Source of the DNA: Aquipseudomonas alcaligenes
GTDB taxonomy: Bacteria; Pseudomonadota; Gammaproteobacteria; Pseudomonadales; Pseudomonadaceae
Direction: 5' to 3'
Assembly: GCF_900156545.1 (NCBI RefSeq)
Contig: NZ_FTNW01000006.1
Span: forward strand, 186,001-250,000
Length of the DNA stretch: 64,000 nt
Shown here: piece by piece, positions 45,463 to 53,103 of the stretch
Layout of the letters: each line of letters begins with the position of its first letter
Position numbering within the stretch: the first letter of the stretch is position 1
Notes under the pieces: generated by a model
Told to the model about the DNA's origin: nothing
Databases searched by the model: none
Seen by the model: the letters and a program-made list of their open reading frames with translations, nothing else
Made by a program: the position numbers and the translations under genes

Positions 45463-45748
45463 CACAGGCATCCAACGGCGGTTGCCAACGATACGACAAA
45501 GGCGTCGCACCTCCTCCGCTCTCGCGGTCCGTGGTGCGGCGCCTTTTGCGTTTCAGCCCCAGCGCTTGGGGCGGTTGGCGCACCGAGATCCGGGCGCCAG
45601 CCGGTCACTCTCACAAACCTGACTGTGGCTTCGGCCACGGGGCCGGGCGCCACAAGCGCCGGGCTTCTCCCACTGGCGGCCAGGCGACGTGCCCACGATC
45701 ACGTCGCCGCGCCGCCGGCGGGACTCTAATTCGATGATGAGGTGTTGG
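45463..45748 (+). promoter_or_regulatory. nasA leader: ANTAR-type antiterminator hairpins and terminator
   Basis: The 415-bp gap 45333-45748 holds no gene. Seen in it: hairpin P1 (45467-45486, stem GGCATCC/GGTTGCC, one T·T mismatch, loop AACGGC); a 7-nt linker; hairpin P2 (45494-45507, stem CGAC/GTCG, loop AAAGGC); and a terminator (45501-45547, stem GGCGTCGCACC/GGTGCGGCGCC followed by TTTT), whose 5' arm overlaps P2. Both loops are six nucleotides with A first and G fourth, the rule for ANTAR-protein targets (NasR, NasT, EutV). Downstream to the ATG there is a TTCG-capped hairpin (45625-45638) and little else. Confidence 0.72.
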
Positions 45749-46960
45749 ATGAATACAAGTTTCTGGAAAGCCGGCCACGCACCGACGCTGTTCGCCGCCT
45801 TCCTCTATTTCGACCTGAGCTTCATGGTCTGGTACGTGCTCGGCCCGCTGGGCGTGCAGATCGCCAGCGACCTGGGCCTGACTACCCAGCAACGCGCCAT
45901 GATGGTGGCCACGCCGATCCTGGCCGGCGCCGTGCTGCGCTTCCTGATGGGCCTGCTGGCCGACCGTACCTCGCCGAAGAGCGCCGGCCTGATCGGCCAG
46001 GTGATCGTCATCGCCGCCCTCGCGGTGGCCTGGCAGCACAGCATCCACAGCTACGAGCAAGCGCTGCTGCTCGGCCTGTTCCTCGGCTTCGCCGGCGCCT
46101 CCTTCGCCGTGGCCCTGCCGCTGGCCTCGCAGTGGTACCCGCCGCAGCACCAGGGCAAGGCCATGGGCATTGCTGGTGCCGGCAACTCCGGCACCGTGCT
46201 GACCGCCCTGTTCGCCCCGGGCCTGGCCGCCGCCTTCGGTTGGGGCAACGTGTTCGGCCTGGCGCTGATCCCGCTGGTGCTGACCCTGATCATCTTCGCC
46301 GGCGTGGCCAAGAACGCCCCCGAGCGCCCGGCGCCCAAGTCCATGGCCGACTACCTCAAGGCCCTCGGTGACCGCGACAGCTGGTGGTTCATGTTCTTCT
46401 ACAGCATCACCTTCGGTGGCTTCCTCGGCCTGGCCAGCACCCTGCCCGGCTACTTCCACGACCAGTACGGCTTCGATCCGGTCAAGGCCGGCTACTACAC
46501 CGCCGCCTGCGTGTTCGCCGGCAGCCTGATGCGCCCGCTGGGTGGCGCCCTGGCCGACCGCATCGGCGGCATCCGCTCGCTGCTGGTGATGTACACCTGC
46601 GCCTCCATATGCATCGCCGCGGTGGGCTTCAACCTGCCCAGCGCCTACGCCGCCCTGGGCCTGTTCGTGGTCGCCATGCTCAGCCTGGGTGCCGGCAACG
46701 GCGCGGTGTTCCAGCTGGTGCCACAGCGCTTCCGCAAGGAGATCGGCGTGATGACCGGGCTGATCGGCATGGCCGGCGGCATCGGCGGCTTCTGCCTGAC
46801 CGCTGGCCTGGGCGCGATCAAGCAGTCCACCGGCGACTACCAGCTGGGCCTGTGGCTGTTCGCCAGCCTGGGTGTGCTGGCCTGGTTCGGCCTGCACGGC
46901 GTCAAGCTGCGCTGGCGCACCACCTGGGGCAGTGCGGCCGTCACCGCCGCCCGCGTCTGA
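45749..46960 (+). CDS. nasA: Nitrate/nitrite transporter of the NarK/NasA MFS family
   Basis: 403-residue MFS protein with 12 helices. The nitrate-porter signatures are the first loop/TM2 (FLYFDLSFMVWYVLGPLG), and the Gly-rich helices AGAGNSGTVLTALFAPGLA (TM5) and LIGMAGGIGGFCLTAGLGAIK (TM11). These motifs coordinate nitrate by Arg residues in TM2 and TM8 in known NarK (knowledge). The ATG at 45749 has TGAGGTG just upstream. It sits behind an ANTAR-type leader and a sigma-54-like promoter, so it is likely induced by nitrate under nitrogen limitation. A hairpin terminator follows. Confidence 0.92.
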   Translation: MNTSFWKAGHAPTLFAAFLYFDLSFMVWYVLGPLGVQIASDLGLTTQQRAMMVATPILAGAVLRFLMGLLADRTSPKSAGLIGQVIVIAALAVAWQHSIHSYEQALLLGLFLGFAGASFAVALPLASQWYPPQHQGKAMGIAGAGNSGTVLTALFAPGLAAAFGWGNVFGLALIPLVLTLIIFAGVAKNAPERPAPKSMADYLKALGDRDSWWFMFFYSITFGGFLGLASTLPGYFHDQYGFDPVKAGYYTAACVFAGSLMRPLGGALADRIGGIRSLLVMYTCASICIAAVGFNLPSAYAALGLFVVAMLSLGAGNGAVFQLVPQRFRKEIGVMTGLIGMAGGIGGFCLTAGLGAIKQSTGDYQLGLWLFASLGVLAWFGLHGVKLRWRTTWGSAAVTAARV

Positions 46961-46969
46961 ACCTTCCAT

Positions 46970-46992
46970 GCCGGGCGCCCAGTGCGCCCGGC
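46970..46992 (+). terminator. Intrinsic terminator after nasA
   Basis: GCCGGGCGC-CCAGT-GCGCCCGGC immediately after the nasA stop, followed by only CTT, so the T tract is weak. Confidence 0.65.
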
Positions 46993-47006
46993 CTTGCTCA
47001 CAGGAC

Positions 47007-47140
47007 GGTTGCGACAAAGGCAGGGCTGGACGGGGCTCCCGCACTGGTCAGGAAAGGTGGAGTGGCGACACTCCTGGACGTCTCGGCGGCTCGGCCTTTG
47101 TCTCAACCGACTTGAATACCTCGGGCGCCTATCGGCGCCC
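47007..47140 (+). promoter_or_regulatory. Structured leader before the PP2C–kinase gene
   Basis: In the 199-bp gap after nasA, GGTTGcGACAAAGGC (47007-47021) pairs with GCCTTTGTCtCAACC (47094-47108), 14 of 15 positions. Enclosed is a GGAGTG-GCGA-CACTCC hairpin (47059-47074, GNRA loop); after it comes GGGCGCC-TATC-GGCGCCC (47123-47140), 20 nt before the ATG. The nonamer GACAAAGGC is shared with the nasA and nasB leaders. Two complete A-N-N-G-N-N hexaloop hairpins are not present here, so ANTAR control is only suggested. Confidence 0.55.
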
Positions 47141-47159
47141 TTCGCACAAGAGAGCCCGC

Positions 47160-48833
47160 ATGGCCCTGCAACTGAGCTTCGGCGAAGCCACTGCCACCGG
47201 CCCGCGCACGGAAAACCAGGACGCCATCCGCGTGGTCACCCCGGCGCCCGCCCTGGCCGCCAGCAAGGGCTACCTGCTGGCCCTGGCCGATGGTGTCAGC
47301 CAGTGTGCCGACGGCGGCCTGGCCGCGCGCGCCACCCTGCAGGCCCTGGCGCTGGACTACTACTCGACGCCCGAGACCTGGGCCGTGGCGCAATCGCTGG
47401 ACCGCCTGCTGCTGGCGCACAACCGCTGGCTGCAGGCCGGCAGCGGCGGCCAGCCGCTGCTCACCACCCTCTCGGCGCTGATCCTGCGGGGGCGGCGCTT
47501 TACCCTGGCGCATGTCGGCGATTGCCGCGCCTACCGCCTGCACCAGGGCCAACTGGAGCGTCTCAGCGAGGACCATGTGTGGGAGCAGCCGGGCATGCAG
47601 CATGTGCTCAAGCGTGCCCTCGGCCTGGACCAACACCTGGTAGTGGACTACCTGGAAGGCGAGCTGCGCGAGGGCGAACGCTACCTGCTGGTGAGCGACG
47701 GCGTATGGTCGACCTTGGGCGACACCGGCATCCGCAGCCTGCTGCGGGACGAGAGTGACCCGGCCGCCGCCTGCCAGGCGCTGGTCACCGCTGCTCACCT
47801 GGCCGGCAGCCAGGACAACGCCAGCGCCGTGCTGGTGCAGGTCGACGCGCTGCCGGACAACGACCTGGCCGACACCCTGGCCCAGCTGCAGCAGTGGCCG
47901 CTGCCGCCCAAGCTGCGCGAGGGCCAGGACTTCGAGGGCTGGCAGGTCGAGCGCCTGCTGGCCGAGTCGCGTCAGTCGCTGGTGTACCGGGTGCGCGACG
48001 CCCAGGCCCGGCGCTGGCTGCTCAAGACTCTGCCGGCCAGCCGCCACGACGAGGCCCTGGCCGGCCCTGCCCTGCTACTGGAAGAATGGTTCCTGCGCCG
48101 CGTGGCCGGCCGCCACTTCGCCGAGGCCCATCCACTGCCGCAGCGCCAGCACCTCTACTACGTGCAGCGCGAATACGCCGGGCAGACCCTGGAAGAACAC
48201 CTGCGCCTGTCCGGCCCCCTGGGCCTGCCCGAGTGGCTGGACCTGGCGCCGCGCCTGCTCAAGGCCCTGGGCCTGCTGCACCGACGCAATATCCTGCACC
48301 GCGACATCAAGCCGGAGAACCTGCTCTGGTGCGACGACGGCGAACTGCGTCTGCTCGACTTCGGCCTGGCCTATTGCCCCGGCCTTTCGCGCGACGAGCA
48401 GCACAGCCTGCCCGGCACACCCAGCTACATCGCCCCGGAAGCCTTCGCCGGAGCCGCCCCGGATCGCCAGCAGGACCTCTACGCCGCCGGCGTGACCCTC
48501 TATCGCCTGCTCACCGGTCACTACCCCTATGGCGAGATCGAGGCCTTCCAGCACCCGCGCTTCGGCAAACCGACCGCCCCCAGCCGCTACCGCCCGGACA
48601 TTCCCGCCTGGCTCGACGACTGCCTGTTACGCGCCGTGGCGGCAAACCCCGAGGAGCGTTTCGAAACCGCCGAGGAGTGGCTGCTGGCGGTCGAACAGGG
48701 CGAGCGCCAGGCGCTCAACCTGCGCCCGCGCCCGCTGCTGGAGCGCGAACCGCTGAAGGTCTGGCGCGGCGTGGCGCTGGCTTCGCTGCTGCTCAACCTG
48801 ATCCTGCTGGTGGTCCTGCTGCAGGGCGGTTGA
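47160..48833 (+). CDS. PP2C-type phosphatase–Ser/Thr protein kinase fusion, membrane-anchored
   Basis: 557 residues. Residues about 5-235 are a PP2C phosphatase (TENQDAI, LADGVSQ, HVGDCRAYRL, LVSDGVW, SQDNAS hold the metal-binding Asp residues). Residues about 255-510 are a Hanks-type kinase with Lys289, HRD380-382, DIKPEN, DFG400-402 and APE; the glycine loop is degenerate (LLAESRQSLVYRV has no GxGxxG). A single membrane helix ends the protein (about 532-553), so both domains face the cytoplasm. The gene lies between nasA and the nitrate-reductase operon, as in P. aeruginosa, suggesting regulation of nitrate assimilation by reversible phosphorylation. Start ATG at 47160 with a weak AGAG site. 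Confidence 0.85.
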   Translation: MALQLSFGEATATGPRTENQDAIRVVTPAPALAASKGYLLALADGVSQCADGGLAARATLQALALDYYSTPETWAVAQSLDRLLLAHNRWLQAGSGGQPLLTTLSALILRGRRFTLAHVGDCRAYRLHQGQLERLSEDHVWEQPGMQHVLKRALGLDQHLVVDYLEGELREGERYLLVSDGVWSTLGDTGIRSLLRDESDPAAACQALVTAAHLAGSQDNASAVLVQVDALPDNDLADTLAQLQQWPLPPKLREGQDFEGWQVERLLAESRQSLVYRVRDAQARRWLLKTLPASRHDEALAGPALLLEEWFLRRVAGRHFAEAHPLPQRQHLYYVQREYAGQTLEEHLRLSGPLGLPEWLDLAPRLLKALGLLHRRNILHRDIKPENLLWCDDGELRLLDFGLAYCPGLSRDEQHSLPGTPSYIAPEAFAGAAPDRQQDLYAAGVTLYRLLTGHYPYGEIEAFQHPRFGKPTAPSRYRPDIPAWLDDCLLRAVAANPEERFETAEEWLLAVEQGERQALNLRPRPLLEREPLKVWRGVALASLLLNLILLVVLLQGG

Positions 48834-48946
48834 GCTCTGCGGCACGCACCACAACGACGCAGCATCGCCTTAAACGGGTGCGCAAAACCGCCAGAAAACC
48901 CGGCATAGAGCCGCTGAAAGCCTGAAAAACCGGGCTCCGATAGAGT

Positions 48947-48962
48947 TGGCACGGGGCCTGCA
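48947..48962 (+). promoter_or_regulatory. Putative sigma-54 (-24/-12) promoter of the nitrate-reductase operon
   Basis: TGGCACGGGGCCTGCA matches the TGGCACG-N4-TTGC(A/T) consensus in 16 positions except for one C in the -12 block. The transcript would start near 48973, 20 nt before the first leader hairpin. Confidence 0.75.
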
Positions 48963-48992
48963 AATAACCATTCGACAGTACATAAAGGCTGC

Positions 48993-49079
48993 GCCCTCAA
49001 CGTAGAGGGCACGGCCTCCCGATCGATCGGGACAAGGACAAAGGCGTCCTCGCTAGAGCACTAGCGGGACGCCTTTTTT
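48993..49079 (+). promoter_or_regulatory. ANTAR-type antiterminator leader of the nitrate-reductase operon
   Basis: Three consecutive hairpins have six-nucleotide A-N-N-G-N-N loops: GCCCTC-AACGTA-GAGGGC (48993-49010), TCCCG-ATCGAT-CGGGA (49017-49032) and AGGAC-AAAGGC-GTCCT (49035-49050). The last overlaps the 5' arm of a terminator (49043-49079; stem GGCGTCC·CGCTAG with CTAGCG·GGACGCC, loop AGCA, then six Ts). If the third hairpin forms, the terminator cannot, which is the classic antitermination switch. NasT/NasR-type ANTAR proteins bind such loop pairs (knowledge). Confidence 0.82.
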
Positions 49080-49121
49080 GTTGCCGACAGTTTTTGCGAT
49101 TTCACACAGGAGAGGACCGGC

Positions 49122-50372
49122 ATGAACAAACTCAAGCTGGTGATGGTAGGCAACGGCATGGCCGGGGTCAGAACCCTGGAGGAGTTGCTCCGGCTCGCCC
49201 CGGACCTGTACGAGATCACCGTGTTCGGTGCCGAGCCGCACCCCAACTACAACCGCATCCTGCTCTCCCCGGTGCTGGCCGGCGAACAGAGCTTCGCCGA
49301 CATCGTGCTCAACGGCATCGAGTGGTACCAGGAGCACGGCATCGACCTGCGCCTGGGGCGCAAGGTGGTGGCCATCGACCGCAAGAAGCGCGTGGTCACC
49401 GCCGACGACGGCAGTACAGCCCAGTACGACCGGCTGATCCTCGCCACCGGCTCCAACCCCTTCATCCTGCCGGTGCCAGGCAACCGCCTGGAGGGCGTGA
49501 TCGCCTACCGCGACATCGCCGACACCGAGAAGATGATGGAAACCGCGCGCACTCACAGCCATGCGGTGGTCATCGGCGGCGGTCTGCTCGGCCTGGAAGC
49601 AGCCAATGGTCTGCGCCAGCGCGGCATGCACGTGACCGTGGTGCACCTGGCCGACTGGCTGCTGGAGCGCCAGCTCGACCGCACCGCCGGCGAGCTGCTG
49701 AAGCAGGCGCTGGAGGCGCGCGGCATCCATTTCCGCCTCAACGAACAGACCGAGGAACTGCACGACTATGGCAGCGGCCGGGTTCGCGCCGTGCAGTTCA
49801 AGAGCGGCGACACCATTCCCGCCGACCTGGTGGTGATGGCCGCCGGCGTGCGCCCCAATACCGAGCTGGCGGAAAAGGCCGGCCTACCCTGCAACCGCGG
49901 CATCCTGGTCGACGACTGCCTGCAAACCTTCGACCCGCGCGTCTACGCCGTCGGCGAATGCGCCAACCACCGCGGCATCGCCTACGGCCTGGTGGCACCG
50001 CTGTTCGAGCAGGCCCAGGTCTGCGCCAACCACCTGGCCATGCTCGGCACCGCCCGCTACCAGGGTTCGGTGATCTCCACCAAGCTCAAGGTCACCGGCA
50101 TCGAGCTGTTCTCTGCCGGCGACTTCATGGGCGGCGACGGCACCGAGACCATCACCCTCTCCGACCCCATCGGCAGCGTGTACAAGAAGCTGGTGATCAA
50201 GGACGACGTGCTGGTCGGCGGCTGCCTGTACGGCGACACCCTGGACGGCAGCTGGTATTTCCAGCAGATCCGCGAAGGTGTCGACATCGGCCGCATGCGC
50301 GACCACCTGATGTTCGGCCGCGCCAGCCTGGAGGCGGCCGGCCTCGCCGAAAAGGATGCCGCCCGTGCCTGA
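49122..50372 (+). CDS. NirB-like FAD/NAD(P)H oxidoreductase, electron donor of nitrate reductase
   Basis: 416 residues covering only the FAD/NAD(P)H module of NirB-type reductases: VGNGMAGVRTLEELL at the N-terminus, the NAD-binding GGGLLGLEAA motif, the VVMAAGVRPN segment and the C-terminal FAD site YAVGECANHRG. The Fe-S and sirohaem domains that a full NirB (about 850 residues) would have are absent. The reading frame is intact, ends 17 nt into the next gene, and starts after an AGGAG site, so it is a complete gene. It probably passes electrons from NAD(P)H to the nitrate reductase downstream, like NasC of Klebsiella (knowledge). Confidence 0.83.
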   Translation: MNKLKLVMVGNGMAGVRTLEELLRLAPDLYEITVFGAEPHPNYNRILLSPVLAGEQSFADIVLNGIEWYQEHGIDLRLGRKVVAIDRKKRVVTADDGSTAQYDRLILATGSNPFILPVPGNRLEGVIAYRDIADTEKMMETARTHSHAVVIGGGLLGLEAANGLRQRGMHVTVVHLADWLLERQLDRTAGELLKQALEARGIHFRLNEQTEELHDYGSGRVRAVQFKSGDTIPADLVVMAAGVRPNTELAEKAGLPCNRGILVDDCLQTFDPRVYAVGECANHRGIAYGLVAPLFEQAQVCANHLAMLGTARYQGSVISTKLKVTGIELFSAGDFMGGDGTETITLSDPIGSVYKKLVIKDDVLVGGCLYGDTLDGSWYFQQIREGVDIGRMRDHLMFGRASLEAAGLAEKDAARA

Positions 50373-53103
50373 AGCGACCCTGCAAACCACAGCAGCTACC
50401 TGCTGCTACTGCGGCGTCGGCTGCGGCGTGCTGATCGAGCACGATGGCGAGAAGATCCTCGGCGTACAGGGCGACCCCAGCCATCCGGCCAACTTCGGCC
50501 GCCTGTGCAGCAAGGGTTCGTCCCTGCACCTGACCGGCGACCTCGACGCCCGTGCCCTCTACCCCGAGCTGCGCCTGGGCAAGCATCTCGCCCGCGCCCG
50601 CAGCGACTGGGACAGCGCCCTCGACCACACCGCCAGCGTGTTCGCCGAGACCATTCGCGAGCACGGCCCGGACAGCGTCGCCTTCTACATCTCCGGCCAG
50701 CTGCTGACCGAGGACTACTACGCCTTCAACAAGCTGGCGCGCGCCCTGGTCGGCACCAACAACATCGACAGCAACTCGCGCCTGTGCATGAGCTCGGCGG
50801 TGGTCGGCTACAAGCGCAGCCTCGGTGCCGACGCCCCGCCCTGCAGCTACGAGGACATCGAGCAGGCCGACTGCCTGCTGATCGCCGGCAGCAACATGGC
50901 CTACGCCCATCCGATCCTGTTCCGTCGCCTGGAAGCGGCCAAGGCGGCGCGGCCCGAGATGACGATCATCGTCGTCGACCCACGGCGCACCGATACCTGC
51001 GAGCTGGCCGATCTGCACCTGGCCATCGCCCCCGGCACCGATGTGGCGCTGTTCCACGGCCTGCTGCACCTGCTGCTGGCCAACGGCGACTATGACCCGG
51101 CCTACATCGACGCCCACACCGAGGGCTTCGAGGCCCTGCGCGGGCTGGCGGCCGACTACCCGCCGAGCGAAGTGGCGCGCCTGTGCGGCATCGAAGTGGC
51201 CGACCTGCGCCGCGCCGCCGCATTGATCGGCCAGGCGCCGGCCTTTCTCTCGCTGTGGTGCATGGGGCTCAACCAGTCCACGGCCGGCAGCGCCAAGAAC
51301 AGCGCGCTGATCAACCTGCACCTGGCTACCGGGCAGATAGGCCGGGTCGGCGCCGGCCCCTTCTCTCTCACCGGCCAGCCCAATGCCATGGGCGGCCGCG
51401 AAACCGGCAGCCTGTCCAACCTGCTGCCCGGCCACCGCGAGTCAGCCAACCCCGAGCACCGCGCCGAAGTGGCGCGCTATTGGGGCGTCGACAATCTGCC
51501 GGAAAGCACCGGTCTTTCCGCCATCGAACTGTTCGAGGCGGTGAGCGCCGGCAAGATCAAGGCCCTGTGGATCGCCTGCACCAACCCGGCACAATCGCTG
51601 CCGGACCAGCAAAAGATCCACGAGGCCCTGAGCCTGTGCCCCTTCGTGGTGGTGCAGGAAGCCTTCTTCACCACCGAAACCTGTAAGTACGCCGACCTTC
51701 TGCTCCCGGCCGCCAGCTGGGGCGAAAAAGAAGGCAGCGTGACCAACTCCGAGCGGCGCATCACCCATGTGCGCCGCGCCGTGCCAGCGCCCGCAGAGGC
51801 GCGGCCGGACTGGGCGATCGTTTGTGACTTCGCCCGCCGCCTGGAACAACAGCTACGCCCCGGCCTGCCAAGCCTGTTCGACTTCGCCAGCGCGCAAGCG
51901 CTGTTCGAGGAATACAAGCACCTGACCCAGGGACGCGACCTGGACCTTTCCGGTCTCAGCTACGCCATCCTGGACAACCAAGGTCCCCAACAATGGCCCT
52001 TCCCGGCCGGCGCCCAGCAGGGCACCGCGCGGCTTTACGGGAACGGCCTCTTCCCCACCGCCAGCGGCCGCGCCCGCTTTGTCGCCGACCCGTTCGTGCC
52101 GGGCCGGGAGCGTCCGGAGAGCGACTTCCCGCTGCTGCTCAACACCGGGCGCCTGCGCGACCAGTGGCACGGCATGAGCCGCACCGGCACCGCCGCACGG
52201 CTGTTCGGCCATGCGCCGGAAGCGGTGCTCGGCCTGCACCCGGACGAGCTGAAGCGCCGTGGTCTGCAGGCAGGCGAGCTGATCCACCTGCGCAGCCGGC
52301 GCGGTGGCCTGATCCTTCCGGTGCAGGCCGACGAGGCCCTGCAGCCGGGCCAGGCCTACCTGCCGATGCACTGGGGCGACCGCTTCCTCAAGGGCCTGGG
52401 CACCAATGTGCTGACCCAGCCAGCGTTCGACCCGCTGTCCAAGCAGCCGGAACTGAAGCTCAGCGCCGTGCAGGTCGAGCGCGCCGAGCTGCCTTGGCAG
52501 TTCTTCGCCCTGGTCGAGGGCGATGTGCAGCGTCGCCTAGAGGCCCTGCGCCCGCTGTTCGAGCATTTCGCCTACGCCAGCCTGACCCCCACCGGCCGCG
52601 AGCAGCGCCCGGCTCTGCTGATCCGCGCGGCCAGCGCGACGCCGCCAGGCGCCGAAACACTGTCCGAAATCGACGCCCTGCTCGGCGTCGATACCGGCCC
52701 GGTCATGGCCTATGACGACGCCAAGCGCAGCGTGGGTAAGCGCGTGCGCTTCGCGGACGGGCGCATCGTCGCCGTGCGCCTGGCCGGCGAGACCGCCGCC
52801 CGCGACTGGCTCAAGGGCCTGTGGGAACAGGGCAGCACCGACGCCGACCTGCGCCGCTGGCTGCTCGCCCCACTGCCGACGCCACCGGGCGGCGGCCTCA
52901 AGGCCAGCAAGGTGCTGTGCAACTGCATGAACGTCAGCCAGGACAAAGTGTGCGCCGCTATCGAGCGCGGCCTGGACCTGGACGGCCTCAAGCGCGAGCT
53001 GAAATGCGGCACCAGCTGCGGCTCGTGCGTACCGGAAATCAAGCGACTGCTGGCCACCCACGAGGCGGCCGTCGCCGTGCAAGCCAGAGGAGTAGAAGCA
53101 TGA
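50356..53103 (+). CDS. Assimilatory nitrate reductase, molybdopterin-type, with C-terminal BFD-like [2Fe-2S] domain
   Basis: 915 residues. It reduces nitrate to nitrite in the cytoplasm (no Tat signal). The N-terminal [4Fe-4S] motif is CCYCGVGCGV with a later Cys in GRLCSKG; the molybdo-bis(MGD) domain includes the NNIDSNSRLCMSSAV segment with the Mo-liganding Cys, and FSLTGQPNAMGGRE. After a C-terminal substrate-entry barrel, residues about 850-905 form a BFD-like domain with CNCMNV and CGTSCGSCVPE. That puts the [2Fe-2S] relay inside the reductase, complementing the stand-alone FAD module upstream. The gene overlaps the preceding one by 17 nt; an in-frame GTG at 50365 is an alternative start. 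Confidence 0.9.
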   Translation: MPPVPEATLQTTAATCCYCGVGCGVLIEHDGEKILGVQGDPSHPANFGRLCSKGSSLHLTGDLDARALYPELRLGKHLARARSDWDSALDHTASVFAETIREHGPDSVAFYISGQLLTEDYYAFNKLARALVGTNNIDSNSRLCMSSAVVGYKRSLGADAPPCSYEDIEQADCLLIAGSNMAYAHPILFRRLEAAKAARPEMTIIVVDPRRTDTCELADLHLAIAPGTDVALFHGLLHLLLANGDYDPAYIDAHTEGFEALRGLAADYPPSEVARLCGIEVADLRRAAALIGQAPAFLSLWCMGLNQSTAGSAKNSALINLHLATGQIGRVGAGPFSLTGQPNAMGGRETGSLSNLLPGHRESANPEHRAEVARYWGVDNLPESTGLSAIELFEAVSAGKIKALWIACTNPAQSLPDQQKIHEALSLCPFVVVQEAFFTTETCKYADLLLPAASWGEKEGSVTNSERRITHVRRAVPAPAEARPDWAIVCDFARRLEQQLRPGLPSLFDFASAQALFEEYKHLTQGRDLDLSGLSYAILDNQGPQQWPFPAGAQQGTARLYGNGLFPTASGRARFVADPFVPGRERPESDFPLLLNTGRLRDQWHGMSRTGTAARLFGHAPEAVLGLHPDELKRRGLQAGELIHLRSRRGGLILPVQADEALQPGQAYLPMHWGDRFLKGLGTNVLTQPAFDPLSKQPELKLSAVQVERAELPWQFFALVEGDVQRRLEALRPLFEHFAYASLTPTGREQRPALLIRAASATPPGAETLSEIDALLGVDTGPVMAYDDAKRSVGKRVRFADGRIVAVRLAGETAARDWLKGLWEQGSTDADLRRWLLAPLPTPPGGGLKASKVLCNCMNVSQDKVCAAIERGLDLDGLKRELKCGTSCGSCVPEIKRLLATHEAAVAVQARGVEA

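Noticed and set aside
49122..50372. nirB truncated by mutation (pseudogene)
   Set aside because: The frame is intact, has its own ribosome-binding site, ends in a normal stop and overlaps the start of the nitrate-reductase gene, so it looks like a functional short gene.
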